Part shown: piece after piece, positions 15,873-23,297 of the stretch
How the letters are laid out: the number at the start of each line of letters is the position of its first letter
Position numbering within the stretch: the first letter of the stretch is position 1
Assembly (NCBI GenBank): GCA_027065825.1
Contig: JAMONM010000039.1
Coordinates: 1-43,293, forward strand
DNA length: 43,293 nt
Direction of reading: 5' to 3'
Source: Campylobacterales bacterium
GTDB taxonomy: Bacteria; Campylobacterota; Campylobacteria; Campylobacterales; Nitratiruptoraceae
The notes under the pieces: model-generated
What the model saw: the letters and a program-made list of their open reading frames with translations, nothing else
Database searches by the model: none
What the model was told of the DNA's origin: nothing
Position numbers and translations under genes: made by a program

Positions 15873-17136
15873 CTTGCTTAGTCAGCTCTTGGAGTGTGGT
15901 CGATAGTTGCGGTTTAACAAGAAGTATCTTTTTAGTTACGCTATCTTTAATGCCGGAAAACTCTCTGGCTATTAGGTTGTCTATTCTGTTGACGAAAGAG
16001 TCTGCGCCCAACAAAGAGGTTAGGGGCAGCAAAGTTACGATTTTGCATCTGGAGTCGTCGCACTGAGCGTACATTATATCCATTCCTCTCAATGACCGCT
16101 CTATTTTGGTGGATAAAAGCTCGTTTTCCGCAAAGAAGGGAAATTCGAATACTACCAGCGAGCTTTCGGTTTTGAACTTTTGGTTCAGCAGCGAAAGCCT
16201 TTGCAGCTCTTTAATAAAAAAGTCCGGAATTTCCGGATATTCTTTGTTGATATCTCCGAAGCTTTTATCGTTCAAATATATGTTTATAAAGTAGGTTAAA
16301 AAAAGCGCCAGGGTTAGCATATTGTCTCTGTTGAGATTCAAAAAGGAGATCTCCTTTACCAGAAAAATCCCCATTATTTCGCCGTGAGTATCCACCGCGG
16401 GAACTACCGCCGTGTATCTGGTATGCTCCACGTTGGAGACCGCCAGATAGTTGGCGTTTTTGTTTTCTATGGCGTTTTCTACCAGCGGATCGTGCAGTAC
16501 CAGCTCTACGGCCGAATTTCCTATGTTGGAGACCTTTTTATAGATGGAACCCTCTTTTATATAAAAGGCCCCGCTCTCTATACCGCATACTCTCGATAGA
16601 AGCTTGGAAAACTCCTCAAAAGCGTTTTTGGGGTCTTTTCTGACGAGATCCTTGATCTCTTTTAGAGTCTCTCTGATGCTCATAGGTTTTAGAATATAGT
16701 TTTTTTCAAGCTGATCGTGGGAGGTTTTTATTACGAATAGATTAACGGCGTTCTCTTCGAGTCTGTCGTTTAGGAAATCGTTGATCTCCTCGTGCTCTTT
16801 CAGTTTTCTGTGCCAGTAAAAGTGAAATTCGCTCAGCACGAAGGCCAGCAGAATATAGAGTGAAAAGATCTCGTAGTGAAAACTTTCATAAAAAAAGAGC
16901 ATCGCAAGAGCCATCACCGACAAAATGATGACCGCCGCCGAGAACCCGTAAAATAGCGTAATGATGGTAACCACGAAAATAAAGTATGAAAAAGGCTTTT
17001 GCAAAAGCAGAGGATCTTCCGGAGAGAAATACCATCCGATCGCAATGGCGAAAACGGTAAAAAGAGCCGTTTCCAAATAGGCGGCCAGGTCCTCTCTAAA
17101 AGAGAGTCTCTCTTTTAGCGGTTCCAAAAATCCCAT
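15853..17136 (-). CDS. pelD: PelD, c-di-GMP receptor of the Pel synthase
   Basis: Protein of 427 residues. About four transmembrane helices occupy residues 18-110, followed by a coiled segment, a GAF domain (about 155-300, with GAFYIKEGSIYKKVSNIG and EIMGIFLVKEI) and a C-terminal degenerate GGDEF domain lacking the GGDEF signature. The allosteric I-site motif RxxD is present as R350-G-M-D353 (ERSLRGMDIMY), matching R367/D370 of Pseudomonas PelD, which binds c-di-GMP and switches on Pel synthesis after translation. The gene follows pelC by 12 bases and overlaps pelE by 20. An EAL phosphodiesterase encoded at 29685-31403 could lower its ligand. Confidence 0.9.
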   Translation of the reverse strand: MGFLEPLKERLSFREDLAAYLETALFTVFAIAIGWYFSPEDPLLLQKPFSYFIFVVTIITLFYGFSAAVIILSVMALAMLFFYESFHYEIFSLYILLAFVLSEFHFYWHRKLKEHEEINDFLNDRLEENAVNLFVIKTSHDQLEKNYILKPMSIRETLKEIKDLVRKDPKNAFEEFSKLLSRVCGIESGAFYIKEGSIYKKVSNIGNSAVELVLHDPLVENAIENKNANYLAVSNVEHTRYTAVVPAVDTHGEIMGIFLVKEISFLNLNRDNMLTLALFLTYFINIYLNDKSFGDINKEYPEIPDFFIKELQRLSLLNQKFKTESSLVVFEFPFFAENELLSTKIERSLRGMDIMYAQCDDSRCKIVTLLPLTSLLGADSFVNRIDNLIAREFSGIKDSVTKKILLVKPQLSTTLQELTKQDAGDGI

Positions 17137-17148
17137 GACCGGCCGCTT

Positions 17149-17682
17149 TTAAAAGAGACTCAAAATTCTGTTTTTGTTCTTGTCGGTTCCGTACAGCATC
17201 GAGGATACGAGCTCCTCTATGGATTCTTGGGCTATCGTTCCTACCGATTCGTAGCTCCATCCGGTTTTCGAGGCGACGCCTCTCCAAATAAATCTTTTCT
17301 CTTTCGTATCGTACACTTTTATAGTGACGCTTACAGCCGGCTCTCCGTCTATGCCTGTTTTATAGCGAAACTCGTTCACGTAGCCTGTAACCACGTAGTC
17401 GCTGTCTTTTGCGTCTTTGATTATTTTTTTGATCTCTTCAAAAGTGTAGTCGCGCTCTTCAAAGTCCCACAGACTACCTTTAACGGTAGCCACTTTGGAT
17501 TTTAGAACGCCTTCGGCTATCGAGGCAGCCCTGTAGCCGGCCATAGGGGTTTGGGTGAAATTCGCAAAAGGTACCACTCTGAAACTTCTGTTTTCGGCGG
17601 CTCCGGGGGGTTGAGTGTTGTATACTTCGCTGCAGCCGCTCAACAGTATCATCGCGGCGATAAACAGAAAAAATCTTCTCAT
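17149..17682 (-). CDS. pelC: PelC, outer-membrane lipoprotein of Pel export
   Basis: Protein of 177 residues with a lipoprotein signal: lipobox LSGC with acylated Cys at position 17. The mature part begins SEVYNTQPPGAAENRSFRVVPFANFTQTPMAGYRAASIAEGV, resembling PelC and the CsgG-like periplasmic fold. In Pseudomonas, PelC forms a 12-mer ring under the PelB barrel that funnels the polymer outward. Here pelC is the first gene of the operon, directly behind the promoter region at 17683-17830, rather than third as in Pseudomonas. Confidence 0.88.
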   Translation of the reverse strand: MRRFFLFIAAMILLSGCSEVYNTQPPGAAENRSFRVVPFANFTQTPMAGYRAASIAEGVLKSKVATVKGSLWDFEERDYTFEEIKKIIKDAKDSDYVVTGYVNEFRYKTGIDGEPAVSVTIKVYDTKEKRFIWRGVASKTGWSYESVGTIAQESIEELVSSMLYGTDKNKNRILSLF

Positions 17683-17733
17683 TTCCTATCCTTTTAACTA
17701 AAATTAATGTTAATTATATATTACATTTCTTAA

Positions 17734-17755
17734 ACAAATTATAAATTTGTGTCAA
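17734..17755 (-). promoter_or_regulatory. Candidate pel promoter with overlapping palindrome
   Basis: On the - strand a perfect -10 TATAAT lies at 17743-17738, about 55 bases before pelC. It sits inside a perfect 17-bp palindrome ACAAATTATAAATTTGT (17734-17750; 7-bp arms, 3-base centre), a possible operator. A TTGACA at 17755-17750 lies only 6 bases from the -10, too close to be its -35. Confidence 0.45.
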
Positions 17756-17756
17756 A

Positions 17757-17829
17757 TATTGCAAAAAACTTAACACATGCAGTTAAATGCCAAATTCTAA
17801 TCGAGAAGATTGCAAAAAGATTGCAAAAA
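17757..17829 (-). promoter_or_regulatory. TTTTGCAAT boxes upstream of pel
   Basis: Reading the - strand toward pelC, TTTTTGCAATC occurs twice in tandem (17829-17819 and 17818-17808, period exactly 11). A third copy, TTTTTGCAATA, lies at 17767-17757, 13 bases before the candidate -10. The same element occurs in tandem upstream of pgaA in the same orientation (39464-39496). Tandem sites with 11-bp period suit winged-helix response regulators of the OmpR/PhoB type; that is an inference. Confidence 0.5.
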
Positions 17830-17830
17830 T

Positions 17831-18475
17831 CTATTTTTTCAGTATAAATTCTACCGCTTTTGAGCAAAGCGCAAGGCCGAAGCTTCCGGTAACGGCTACG
17901 AAACTGCCTTTTTTGGGGGTCCTGGGTTCTTCCGGAGAGAATATGACCGGAAAATCCTTATCAAATCCGCTCTTTTTTAGTTCGTAACGGAATTTTTTAG
18001 CGAAGGGATCGCCGAAACTTTTCCAGATCGAATCGTATGCCATTTTCGTAGGATCGCATTTTCTGGCGCTTCCCGTGGAGGAAATCAGTTTATGGCTGCA
18101 TTTATGGGCCAAAGCAACCTTTGCCTTGAGGTCGTCTATCGCATCGAGTACCACGTGATAAGGATCGAAATCGAAACTCTCTATCCACTCCTTGTCTATT
18201 TTGGCTTTGAGGGGGGTTACCGTTGGATATAGCCTCTTTAGGACTTCGACTTTTATCTCGCCGACATGTTCGCTGCCTATTTGTCTGTTTTGGTTTGAAA
18301 TTTCGTATCGATCGAAGTCTACTATGGTAACGTCCGTTATTCCGGTTCTATAGAGGCAATCGAGACAAAAACTCCCAACGCCCCCGGTTCCGAGAAGTAG
18401 AATTTTCGCTGAGGTCAGTTTCTCGAAATCCTCTCCAAAGAGCATTTTAACGCGTTCATATCTCATTCGATCCAA
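17831..18475 (-). CDS. tcdA: ThiF-family tRNA threonylcarbamoyladenosine dehydratase (TcdA-like)
   Basis: Protein of 214 residues with an E1-like adenylation fold: LLGTGGVGSFCLDCLYRTG binds ATP, followed by VDFDRYEISNQNRQ, LDAIDDLKAK and, typical of TcdA/CsdL, SARKCDPTKM, DPFAKKFRYELKK and PVIFSPEEPRTPKKGSFVAV. TcdA converts t6A to its cyclic form in tRNAs reading ANN codons. It is shorter than the ~268-residue E. coli enzyme. The start overlaps surE by 13 bases, so the two are co-transcribed. The stop lies two bases beyond the pel TTTTGCAAT boxes. Confidence 0.82.
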   Translation of the reverse strand: MDRMRYERVKMLFGEDFEKLTSAKILLLGTGGVGSFCLDCLYRTGITDVTIVDFDRYEISNQNRQIGSEHVGEIKVEVLKRLYPTVTPLKAKIDKEWIESFDFDPYHVVLDAIDDLKAKVALAHKCSHKLISSTGSARKCDPTKMAYDSIWKSFGDPFAKKFRYELKKSGFDKDFPVIFSPEEPRTPKKGSFVAVTGSFGLALCSKAVEFILKK

Positions 18476-19248
18476 CTTTTTAACCTTTCTATATCTTCGT
18501 GGGCTGTCAAGTCCGCTTTGATTGGAGTGATTGAAACGTATCCCTCTTTTATGGCTTCGAAATCGCAGTCTCTGTTACTATTTGGTTTCCAGCGAAGAGG
18601 ATGCAGGCCGAGCCACCAGTATTCAAGTCCCCTGGGATTTCTGTGCAGATGGGCTTCGTTTGCGTAGAGACGGTAACCGGCTCTGGTGATTTTGTATCCT
18701 TTGCATAGGGAGGGTTTTATGGGAGGTACGTTTACGTTTAGGAATTTTCTCTTTTTTAAAGGAAAGTCTCCTTCGAGAATTCTTCGGGCGAGATCCAGGG
18801 TCGTTCTCAAAGCCAGATCGTATCCTATCTCTATTTCGGTCTTTTCGCAGTTGGAGTTGCATACCTGGCTTACGGCCATGGAGGGTATATCGTAAAGGGC
18901 TCCTTCCATGGCGGCCGCGGCGGTACCGGAATAGGTTATGTCCTCTCCCATATTGGCGCCCCTGTTTATTCCGCTGATTATGAGATCGGGTTTTTGGTTT
19001 TTGGGATAGAGGGCGTTTAGGGCCAAATAGACGCAATCTGTGGGAGTGCCGTCGTCCAGTCTGAAAAAGTTGTCGTCTATTCTGACGAATCTGAGAGGCT
19101 TTGTCAACGTTAAACTGTGTCCGCATGCGCTCTTTTCGCTGGTTGGGGCCACGGTCAGAACCTCTCCCAGCTCTTTTAAGCCCTCTCTCAGGACTCTCAG
19201 CCCTTCCGATTCGAATCCGTCGTCGTTTGTTAGGAGTATCCTTTTCAC
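18463..19248 (-). CDS. surE: 5'/3'-nucleotidase SurE
   Basis: Protein of 261 residues beginning MKRILLTNDDGFESEGLR, the SurE signature with the metal-binding Asp-Asp pair, then APTSEKSACGHSLT, PTDCVYLAL and SGINRGANMGEDITYSGTAAAAMEG, all standard SurE active-site blocks. It dephosphorylates nucleoside 5'- and 3'-monophosphates in the cytosol. A TTGATATAAT promoter lies at 19282-19273. It forms a two-gene unit with tcdA. Confidence 0.95.
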   Translation of the reverse strand: MKRILLTNDDGFESEGLRVLREGLKELGEVLTVAPTSEKSACGHSLTLTKPLRFVRIDDNFFRLDDGTPTDCVYLALNALYPKNQKPDLIISGINRGANMGEDITYSGTAAAAMEGALYDIPSMAVSQVCNSNCEKTEIEIGYDLALRTTLDLARRILEGDFPLKKRKFLNVNVPPIKPSLCKGYKITRAGYRLYANEAHLHRNPRGLEYWWLGLHPLRWKPNSNRDCDFEAIKEGYVSITPIKADLTAHEDIERLKSWIE

Positions 19249-19272
19249 GTCATTTCCTGAAAATTTTGCGAA

Positions 19273-19298
19273 ATTATATCAAATCATTGATTTGTCAA
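19273..19298 (-). promoter_or_regulatory. surE promoter with a palindrome between -35 and -10
   Basis: On the - strand TTGACA (19298-19293), 14 bases, then TATAAT (19278-19273) as an extended -10 (TTGATATAAT). A perfect 15-bp palindrome CAAATCATTGATTTG (19280-19294) fills the space between the elements, a position typical of a repressor site. The promoter overlaps the 3' end of the upstream transporter gene. Confidence 0.55.
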
Positions 19299-20201
19299 TC
19301 TCTTTATTAGGGGCATATATAGGAAAATCAGCCCCAAAAACAGAACGGAGGTGGTAAAGACGGCGGCGGTTACCTCTTTGGGTTTGCATTCGTACAGCGC
19401 GGATAGATTGACGTTCGTAATGGCCAGTGGGACTATTATCTCCATAAAGAGAACGCCTTTGGCCATAGGTTCTATGGACGAAGCGTCGACGATGAAATAC
19501 ATAACAGCCGGGATCAGCACGAACTTTATCGCCACTATCCCTATCTGCAGGGAGGTATTTATAGACTCTATTTTGACCTCTCTCAGATAGGCCCCGAATA
19601 TTATCAGTTGTAAAACGATGCTGCTGTACGCTCCCATTTTGAGAGGCTCTTCGAGAGCCTGGGGCAGTTTGGCGCCGCTGAGATTGAAAAGTATTGCCAA
19701 AACAGCAAACCATAGTATGGGGAGCTTGAATATGTTGATCAAGGAAGAAAGCGCGTCGTTTTTACCTCTTGAGTAGAAATATACGCCGAAACTGTACACC
19801 AAAAAGACGTTGGCGAGATTTATCAGCGTGGTGTAGGGAATCGATTCTTCGCCAAACAGAGCGATGCCGAGGGGAATTCCTAGGTTGCCGGTATTGCCTA
19901 CGACTGAGGCTACGGAGAGAATTGAGAGATCTTTTCTATCTTTGAAGAAAAGTCCGAAAACAGCATATATGAAAACGGCGATAAGGGCCATAGATACGAA
20001 AAATATCGCCGGAGTGAGGGCCAGATCCAGATCTATCTCTTTTTTCGTCAAGCCCCAAAAGACCAAAAAAGGTTGTAGAAAGTATACCGAAAGCAGTACG
20101 AGGCCCTTTTCCGAAATCTTGTCCTTAAACAGGGTTTTGGAGAAGAATCCTACGGCTATAAACGAGTATACTCCCAGTATCGAAAGCAGAGTTTCGTTCA
20201 T
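19284..20201 (-). CDS. AEC-family permease (auxin efflux carrier-like)
   Basis: Protein of 305 residues with about ten hydrophobic helices in two halves, typical of the AEC/BART superfamily. The motif VVGNTGNLGIPLGIALFGEE matches the family's conserved N-G-N-x-G-x-P segment, and a second half-repeat ends SALYECKPKEVTAAVFTTSVL. AEC proteins carry small organic anions such as malate, but the substrate cannot be read from sequence. Its ATG overlaps the gnnA stop (ATGA), so it is the last gene of the lpxB-gnnB-gnnA operon. A link to lipid A is not implied. Confidence 0.85.
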   Translation of the reverse strand: MNETLLSILGVYSFIAVGFFSKTLFKDKISEKGLVLLSVYFLQPFLVFWGLTKKEIDLDLALTPAIFFVSMALIAVFIYAVFGLFFKDRKDLSILSVASVVGNTGNLGIPLGIALFGEESIPYTTLINLANVFLVYSFGVYFYSRGKNDALSSLINIFKLPILWFAVLAILFNLSGAKLPQALEEPLKMGAYSSIVLQLIIFGAYLREVKIESINTSLQIGIVAIKFVLIPAVMYFIVDASSIEPMAKGVLFMEIIVPLAITNVNLSALYECKPKEVTAAVFTTSVLFLGLIFLYMPLIKRLTNQ

Positions 20202-21091
20202 TGGCCTTTGGCTATTTTGAGCGTTTCTATGCTGTCGGCAATCGAGGCCAGGTTGCCTCTATTTCCGCTTTTTAGATAATCAACGAAGGCCAAAAGTTCC
20301 ATCAGGAGCGGCTCCTCCTTTTTGATATGCAGCTCTTTTGTTCTATATGAGTTGTCGGTTCTGTAGTCGGAGTACTCCGTAACCTTTTGGCTTATTAGGT
20401 CCGCTTCGTAGTATACCTTTTCGCATGCCACCTCGATCTTTCTCTTTTTAAAGGGGGTCAGCCAGTTTGTCGTAATGGAAGCTATAACGTCGTTTTCGAG
20501 AATAAAATTCAAAACGGCGTTGTCTTCGTGATGGTTATGAATTTTTCTGGATTTGAACACCGAGCGATCAAGGATCTCTTTTTCGGTTATATACCTGATT
20601 AGATCTATATCGTGAACGGCCAAATCGGTTAATACGCCCACGTCGCTGATTCTGGGAGGAAAAGGTCCGACTCTGGTTATTTCTATGGTGTATACCGTTC
20701 TGTTTTTTAGCTCTTCTTTTAGCGCCGCAACCGCCGGATTGAATCTCTCTACGTGGCCTACGCAACTTTTTAGGCCGGCTCTTTCCGCGGCGTTGAGAAT
20801 CTCTTCGGCCTCTTGCGCGCTGGAGGCTGCCGGCTTTTCTATAAATAGGTGGCATCCCAGCTCTATCGCTTCGAGAGCAACTTTTTTGTGCAGATACGTG
20901 GGTACGGCTACTATTACGGCGTCCGGCCTATGTTTTTTTATCATCTCTCTCATATCGGTATAAAAAGGTACCGGAACGTTTTTTGGCTCCACGTCGCACA
21001 GAGCCGCTATTTGAACCTCGTCTATCTCGTTTAGGACTCTGTAATGGTTTTTACCCATCGATCCGAGTCCGATGACGGCTATTTTAATCAT
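20198..21091 (-). CDS. gnnA: Gfo/Idh/MocA oxidoreductase, probable UDP-GlcNAc 3-dehydrogenase
   Basis: I place the start at the ATG at 21091 (297 residues) because the Rossmann motif then sits at the N terminus (MIKIAVIGLGSMGKNHYRVL), 10 bases after gnnB; an upstream ATG at 21145 would only add residues overlapping gnnB. Further family blocks are VAVPTYLHKKVALEAIELGCHLF, the catalytic-type EKPAA and DLAVHDIDLIRYI. Together with the aminotransferase gene before it and lpxB before that, it fits GnnA, which oxidises C3 of UDP-GlcNAc so that GnnB can install an amino group. The C. jejuni pair does this for lipid A. A WbpB-like role in another amino sugar is the main alternative. Confidence 0.75.
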   Translation of the reverse strand: MIKIAVIGLGSMGKNHYRVLNEIDEVQIAALCDVEPKNVPVPFYTDMREMIKKHRPDAVIVAVPTYLHKKVALEAIELGCHLFIEKPAASSAQEAEEILNAAERAGLKSCVGHVERFNPAVAALKEELKNRTVYTIEITRVGPFPPRISDVGVLTDLAVHDIDLIRYITEKEILDRSVFKSRKIHNHHEDNAVLNFILENDVIASITTNWLTPFKKRKIEVACEKVYYEADLISQKVTEYSDYRTDNSYRTKELHIKKEEPLLMELLAFVDYLKSGNRGNLASIADSIETLKIAKGQ

Positions 21092-21101
21092 TGTATACGT
21101 C

Positions 21102-22205
21102 CTAGAAGGCTTTTGAAAGTGTTTTGATGACGTACTCTTGATCATCTTCGCTCAAAAAAGGGCTCATCGGAAGAGATAGAATCTCTTGGCTTATCTTTTC
21201 GGCTATTGGAAAATCCCCCTTTTTGTGGCCCAGGAACTCGAATGCCTTTTGCAGATGGAGCGGTTTTGGATAGTGGACTGCAGTTGGGATTCCGGCAGTT
21301 TTTAGTTTGTTTATTATCTCTTTTCTTCTTTCGGGGACCCTTATAGAATACTGTGCGAAGACCGAAGTTCTATCTTTCGATATTTGAGGTGTTATTACGT
21401 ACTGTTTTAACTCTTTTGTGTATCTGTCCGCGATTTCGGCTCTTTTTTTTAGCTCCTCTTCGAAATGTTCGAGTTTTACCAGCAAAACAGCGGCCTGAAT
21501 GGCGTCGAGCCTGGCGTTTAGTCCAACGATTTCGTGTTCATATCGTTTGGATTGACCGTGATTTTTCAACATAGCCGCCTTTTTGGCTATTATGGGATCT
21601 GACGTGAATAGAGCTCCGCCGTCTCCGTAGCATCCCAGCGGCTTTGAGGGAAAGAAACTGGTACAGCCTATATCCGAAAGGTTACAGCTCTTTTTTCCTC
21701 TGTATTCGGCGCCGAAACTTTGGCAGGCGTCCTCTATTACCCATATCTTGTGAGGAGCTGATGCGGCTATTTGGTTTATCTCTTCCATATCCGCCGGCTG
21801 TCCGTAGAGACTTACGGGTATGATGGCTTTGGTTTTTCCGGTAATCTTCTCTTCTATTTTTGTCGGATCGATGTTGTAGCTATTTTCCTCTATGTCAACA
21901 AAAACCGGTTTTGCCTTTAAAAAGGCGATTACTTCCGCCGTCGCTATAAAGGTAAAAGGCGTGGTTATTACTTCGTCGCCCTCCTGGACCCCGGCCGCCA
22001 AAAGAGCCAGCAACAGCGCGTCGGTACCGCTGCTGCAACCTATAACCCGTTTGCTTCCGGTATACTCTCCAAGACGACTTTCCAGTTTCGATACCTTTTC
22101 GCCCCCTATAAACACGGCGCTTTCGAGAACCTCTCCTATCTCCTTGTCTATCTCCTCTTTGTATGCTCTATATTGAGCCTTGAGGTCGATAAATGGTACT
22201 CTCAT
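21102..22205 (-). CDS. gnnB: DegT/DnrJ/EryC1 aminotransferase, probable UDP-3-keto-GlcNAc aminotransferase
   Basis: Start chosen at ATG 22205, which overlaps the lpxB stop as ATGA and begins RVPFIDLKAQYRAYKEEI, the family N terminus (367 residues). PLP-binding blocks are GCSSGTDALLLAL, IEDACQSFGAEYRGKKSC and SFFPSKPLGCYGDGGAL, in which K188 is the Schiff-base lysine. It is a fold-type I sugar aminotransferase. Sandwiched between lpxB and gnnA, it best fits GnnB, which makes UDP-GlcNAc3N for lipid A with amide-linked acyl chains at C3. WbpE- or VioA-like function cannot be excluded by sequence alone. Confidence 0.78.
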   Translation of the reverse strand: MRVPFIDLKAQYRAYKEEIDKEIGEVLESAVFIGGEKVSKLESRLGEYTGSKRVIGCSSGTDALLLALLAAGVQEGDEVITTPFTFIATAEVIAFLKAKPVFVDIEENSYNIDPTKIEEKITGKTKAIIPVSLYGQPADMEEINQIAASAPHKIWVIEDACQSFGAEYRGKKSCNLSDIGCTSFFPSKPLGCYGDGGALFTSDPIIAKKAAMLKNHGQSKRYEHEIVGLNARLDAIQAAVLLVKLEHFEEELKKRAEIADRYTKELKQYVITPQISKDRTSVFAQYSIRVPERRKEIINKLKTAGIPTAVHYPKPLHLQKAFEFLGHKKGDFPIAEKISQEILSLPMSPFLSEDDQEYVIKTLSKAF

Positions 22206-23245
22206 TCCTCTCCTTTTACTATTTGGGCCACTCTGGGGGAGCATCCTCCTTTTAAAAGACCCCTTAGCTTTTTTGATTTTTGTATGAACTCATCCGGATC
22301 GCTCTCGTTAAAAGCCTCGATCAGATTTTTTGATGATACCTCATTTTGTATGAATTCCGGATGAATGGTTTGATTTAACGCATCTTCGTATATTATATTT
22401 GCAAGACCGACGTATCGTAGATCTATCAGCGATTTAGCTACGAAATAATCAACTGGCGAGGCCACGTAAGCCAGCGCTAATGGAGTTCCTATCAAAGAGC
22501 TCTCCAATGTGGCTGTCCCGCTGCAGACAAATGCGAATTCGCTTTCGTAAAGAGCCTGCGTAGCATCGCGTCGCAGAGTGAAAGAGTCGATTTCTCCGTA
22601 TATGTTTTTTATATCCTCTTCGCTGAAGTGGGGCGGAACGACTAAAAGGGCCTCTTTGTCGATCTTTTCCCTAGTCTCTTTGAAGATTTTTATCAATCTT
22701 TTGATCTCTCCGGGTCTGCTGCCTGGTAAAAAGGCGATTTTGCCGCTTTTTGCGGGTTTGTTCTTGAAACGTTCGATCTCCTCCATCAAAGGGTTTCCCA
22801 CATACTCTATGGGAGCGTTCGGAGGGTAGAATTTTTTTTCAAAGGGCAAGATAGAGCAGAGTCTGTCGCAGTATTTCGTAAGATCTTTGATTCTGCCCCT
22901 TCTCCACGCCCATGCCTGCGGCAGGATATAGTATACGATCCTTTTTTTTGGATAGAGCTTTTTTATGCTTTTGGCCAGGGGGAGATTGAACCCTGAAGAG
23001 TCCATCAACAATACCGTATCGCAGTTTTTTGCCAGCGAAACCATCTCACGCTTGAGTTCGAAAAAAAGTGGCAGTTTTTTTACCGCCTCCACAAAGCCCA
23101 TTACCGCAAGAGACTGCAGATCCGCCAACGGGGTTCCCAGCTCTTTGTCGAATATACCGACCAGTTCGCACCCTTTTAGATATTTTGTAAGTTCCTTCAA
23201 ATGGAGATTCGAAGATTTTTCCAGCGCGCTGACGAGTATTTTCAT
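22202..23245 (-). CDS. lpxB: Lipid-A-disaccharide synthase
   Basis: Protein of 347 residues, GT19 family. Signatures are ILPQAWAWRRGRIKDL (the xPQxWAW block), CDRLCSILPFEKKFY, EYVGNPL and FLPGSRPGEIKRL, plus FVCSGTATLESSLIGTPLALAY near the C terminus. LpxB condenses UDP-2,3-diacyl sugar with lipid X to form the lipid A disaccharide at the inner face of the inner membrane. An AGGAGAAGG ribosome site precedes ATG 23245. It is divergent from greA and leads the operon lpxB-gnnB-gnnA-AEC permease. Slightly shorter than E. coli LpxB (382). Confidence 0.95.
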   Translation of the reverse strand: MKILVSALEKSSNLHLKELTKYLKGCELVGIFDKELGTPLADLQSLAVMGFVEAVKKLPLFFELKREMVSLAKNCDTVLLMDSSGFNLPLAKSIKKLYPKKRIVYYILPQAWAWRRGRIKDLTKYCDRLCSILPFEKKFYPPNAPIEYVGNPLMEEIERFKNKPAKSGKIAFLPGSRPGEIKRLIKIFKETREKIDKEALLVVPPHFSEEDIKNIYGEIDSFTLRRDATQALYESEFAFVCSGTATLESSLIGTPLALAYVASPVDYFVAKSLIDLRYVGLANIIYEDALNQTIHPEFIQNEVSSKNLIEAFNESDPDEFIQKSKKLRGLLKGGCSPRVAQIVKGEE

Positions 23246-23261
23246 GCCTTCTCCTGAAAGT

Positions 23262-23274
23262 TGATATAATTATA
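23262..23274. promoter_or_regulatory. Shared palindromic -10 for divergent lpxB and greA
   Basis: TATAATTATA (23265-23274) reads as TATAAT on both strands. On the + strand it is the end of TTGATATAAT (23261-23270) facing greA; on the - strand TATAAT (23274-23269) faces lpxB. The two starts are only 52 bases apart. Confidence 0.55.
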
Positions 23275-23297
23275 CACAAAAAAGATAAGGAGATAGA

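Noticed and set aside
16970-17010. TTTTGCAAAAG word inside pelD as a further TTTTGCAAT box
   Set aside because: It lies in coding sequence, is single, and lacks the AAT ending and tandem phase.
17772-17795. Sigma-54-like TTGGCATTTAACTGCA on the - strand upstream of pelC
   Set aside because: The GG to GC spacing is one base short of the sigma-54 rule and the second element reads CTGCA rather than TTGCA.
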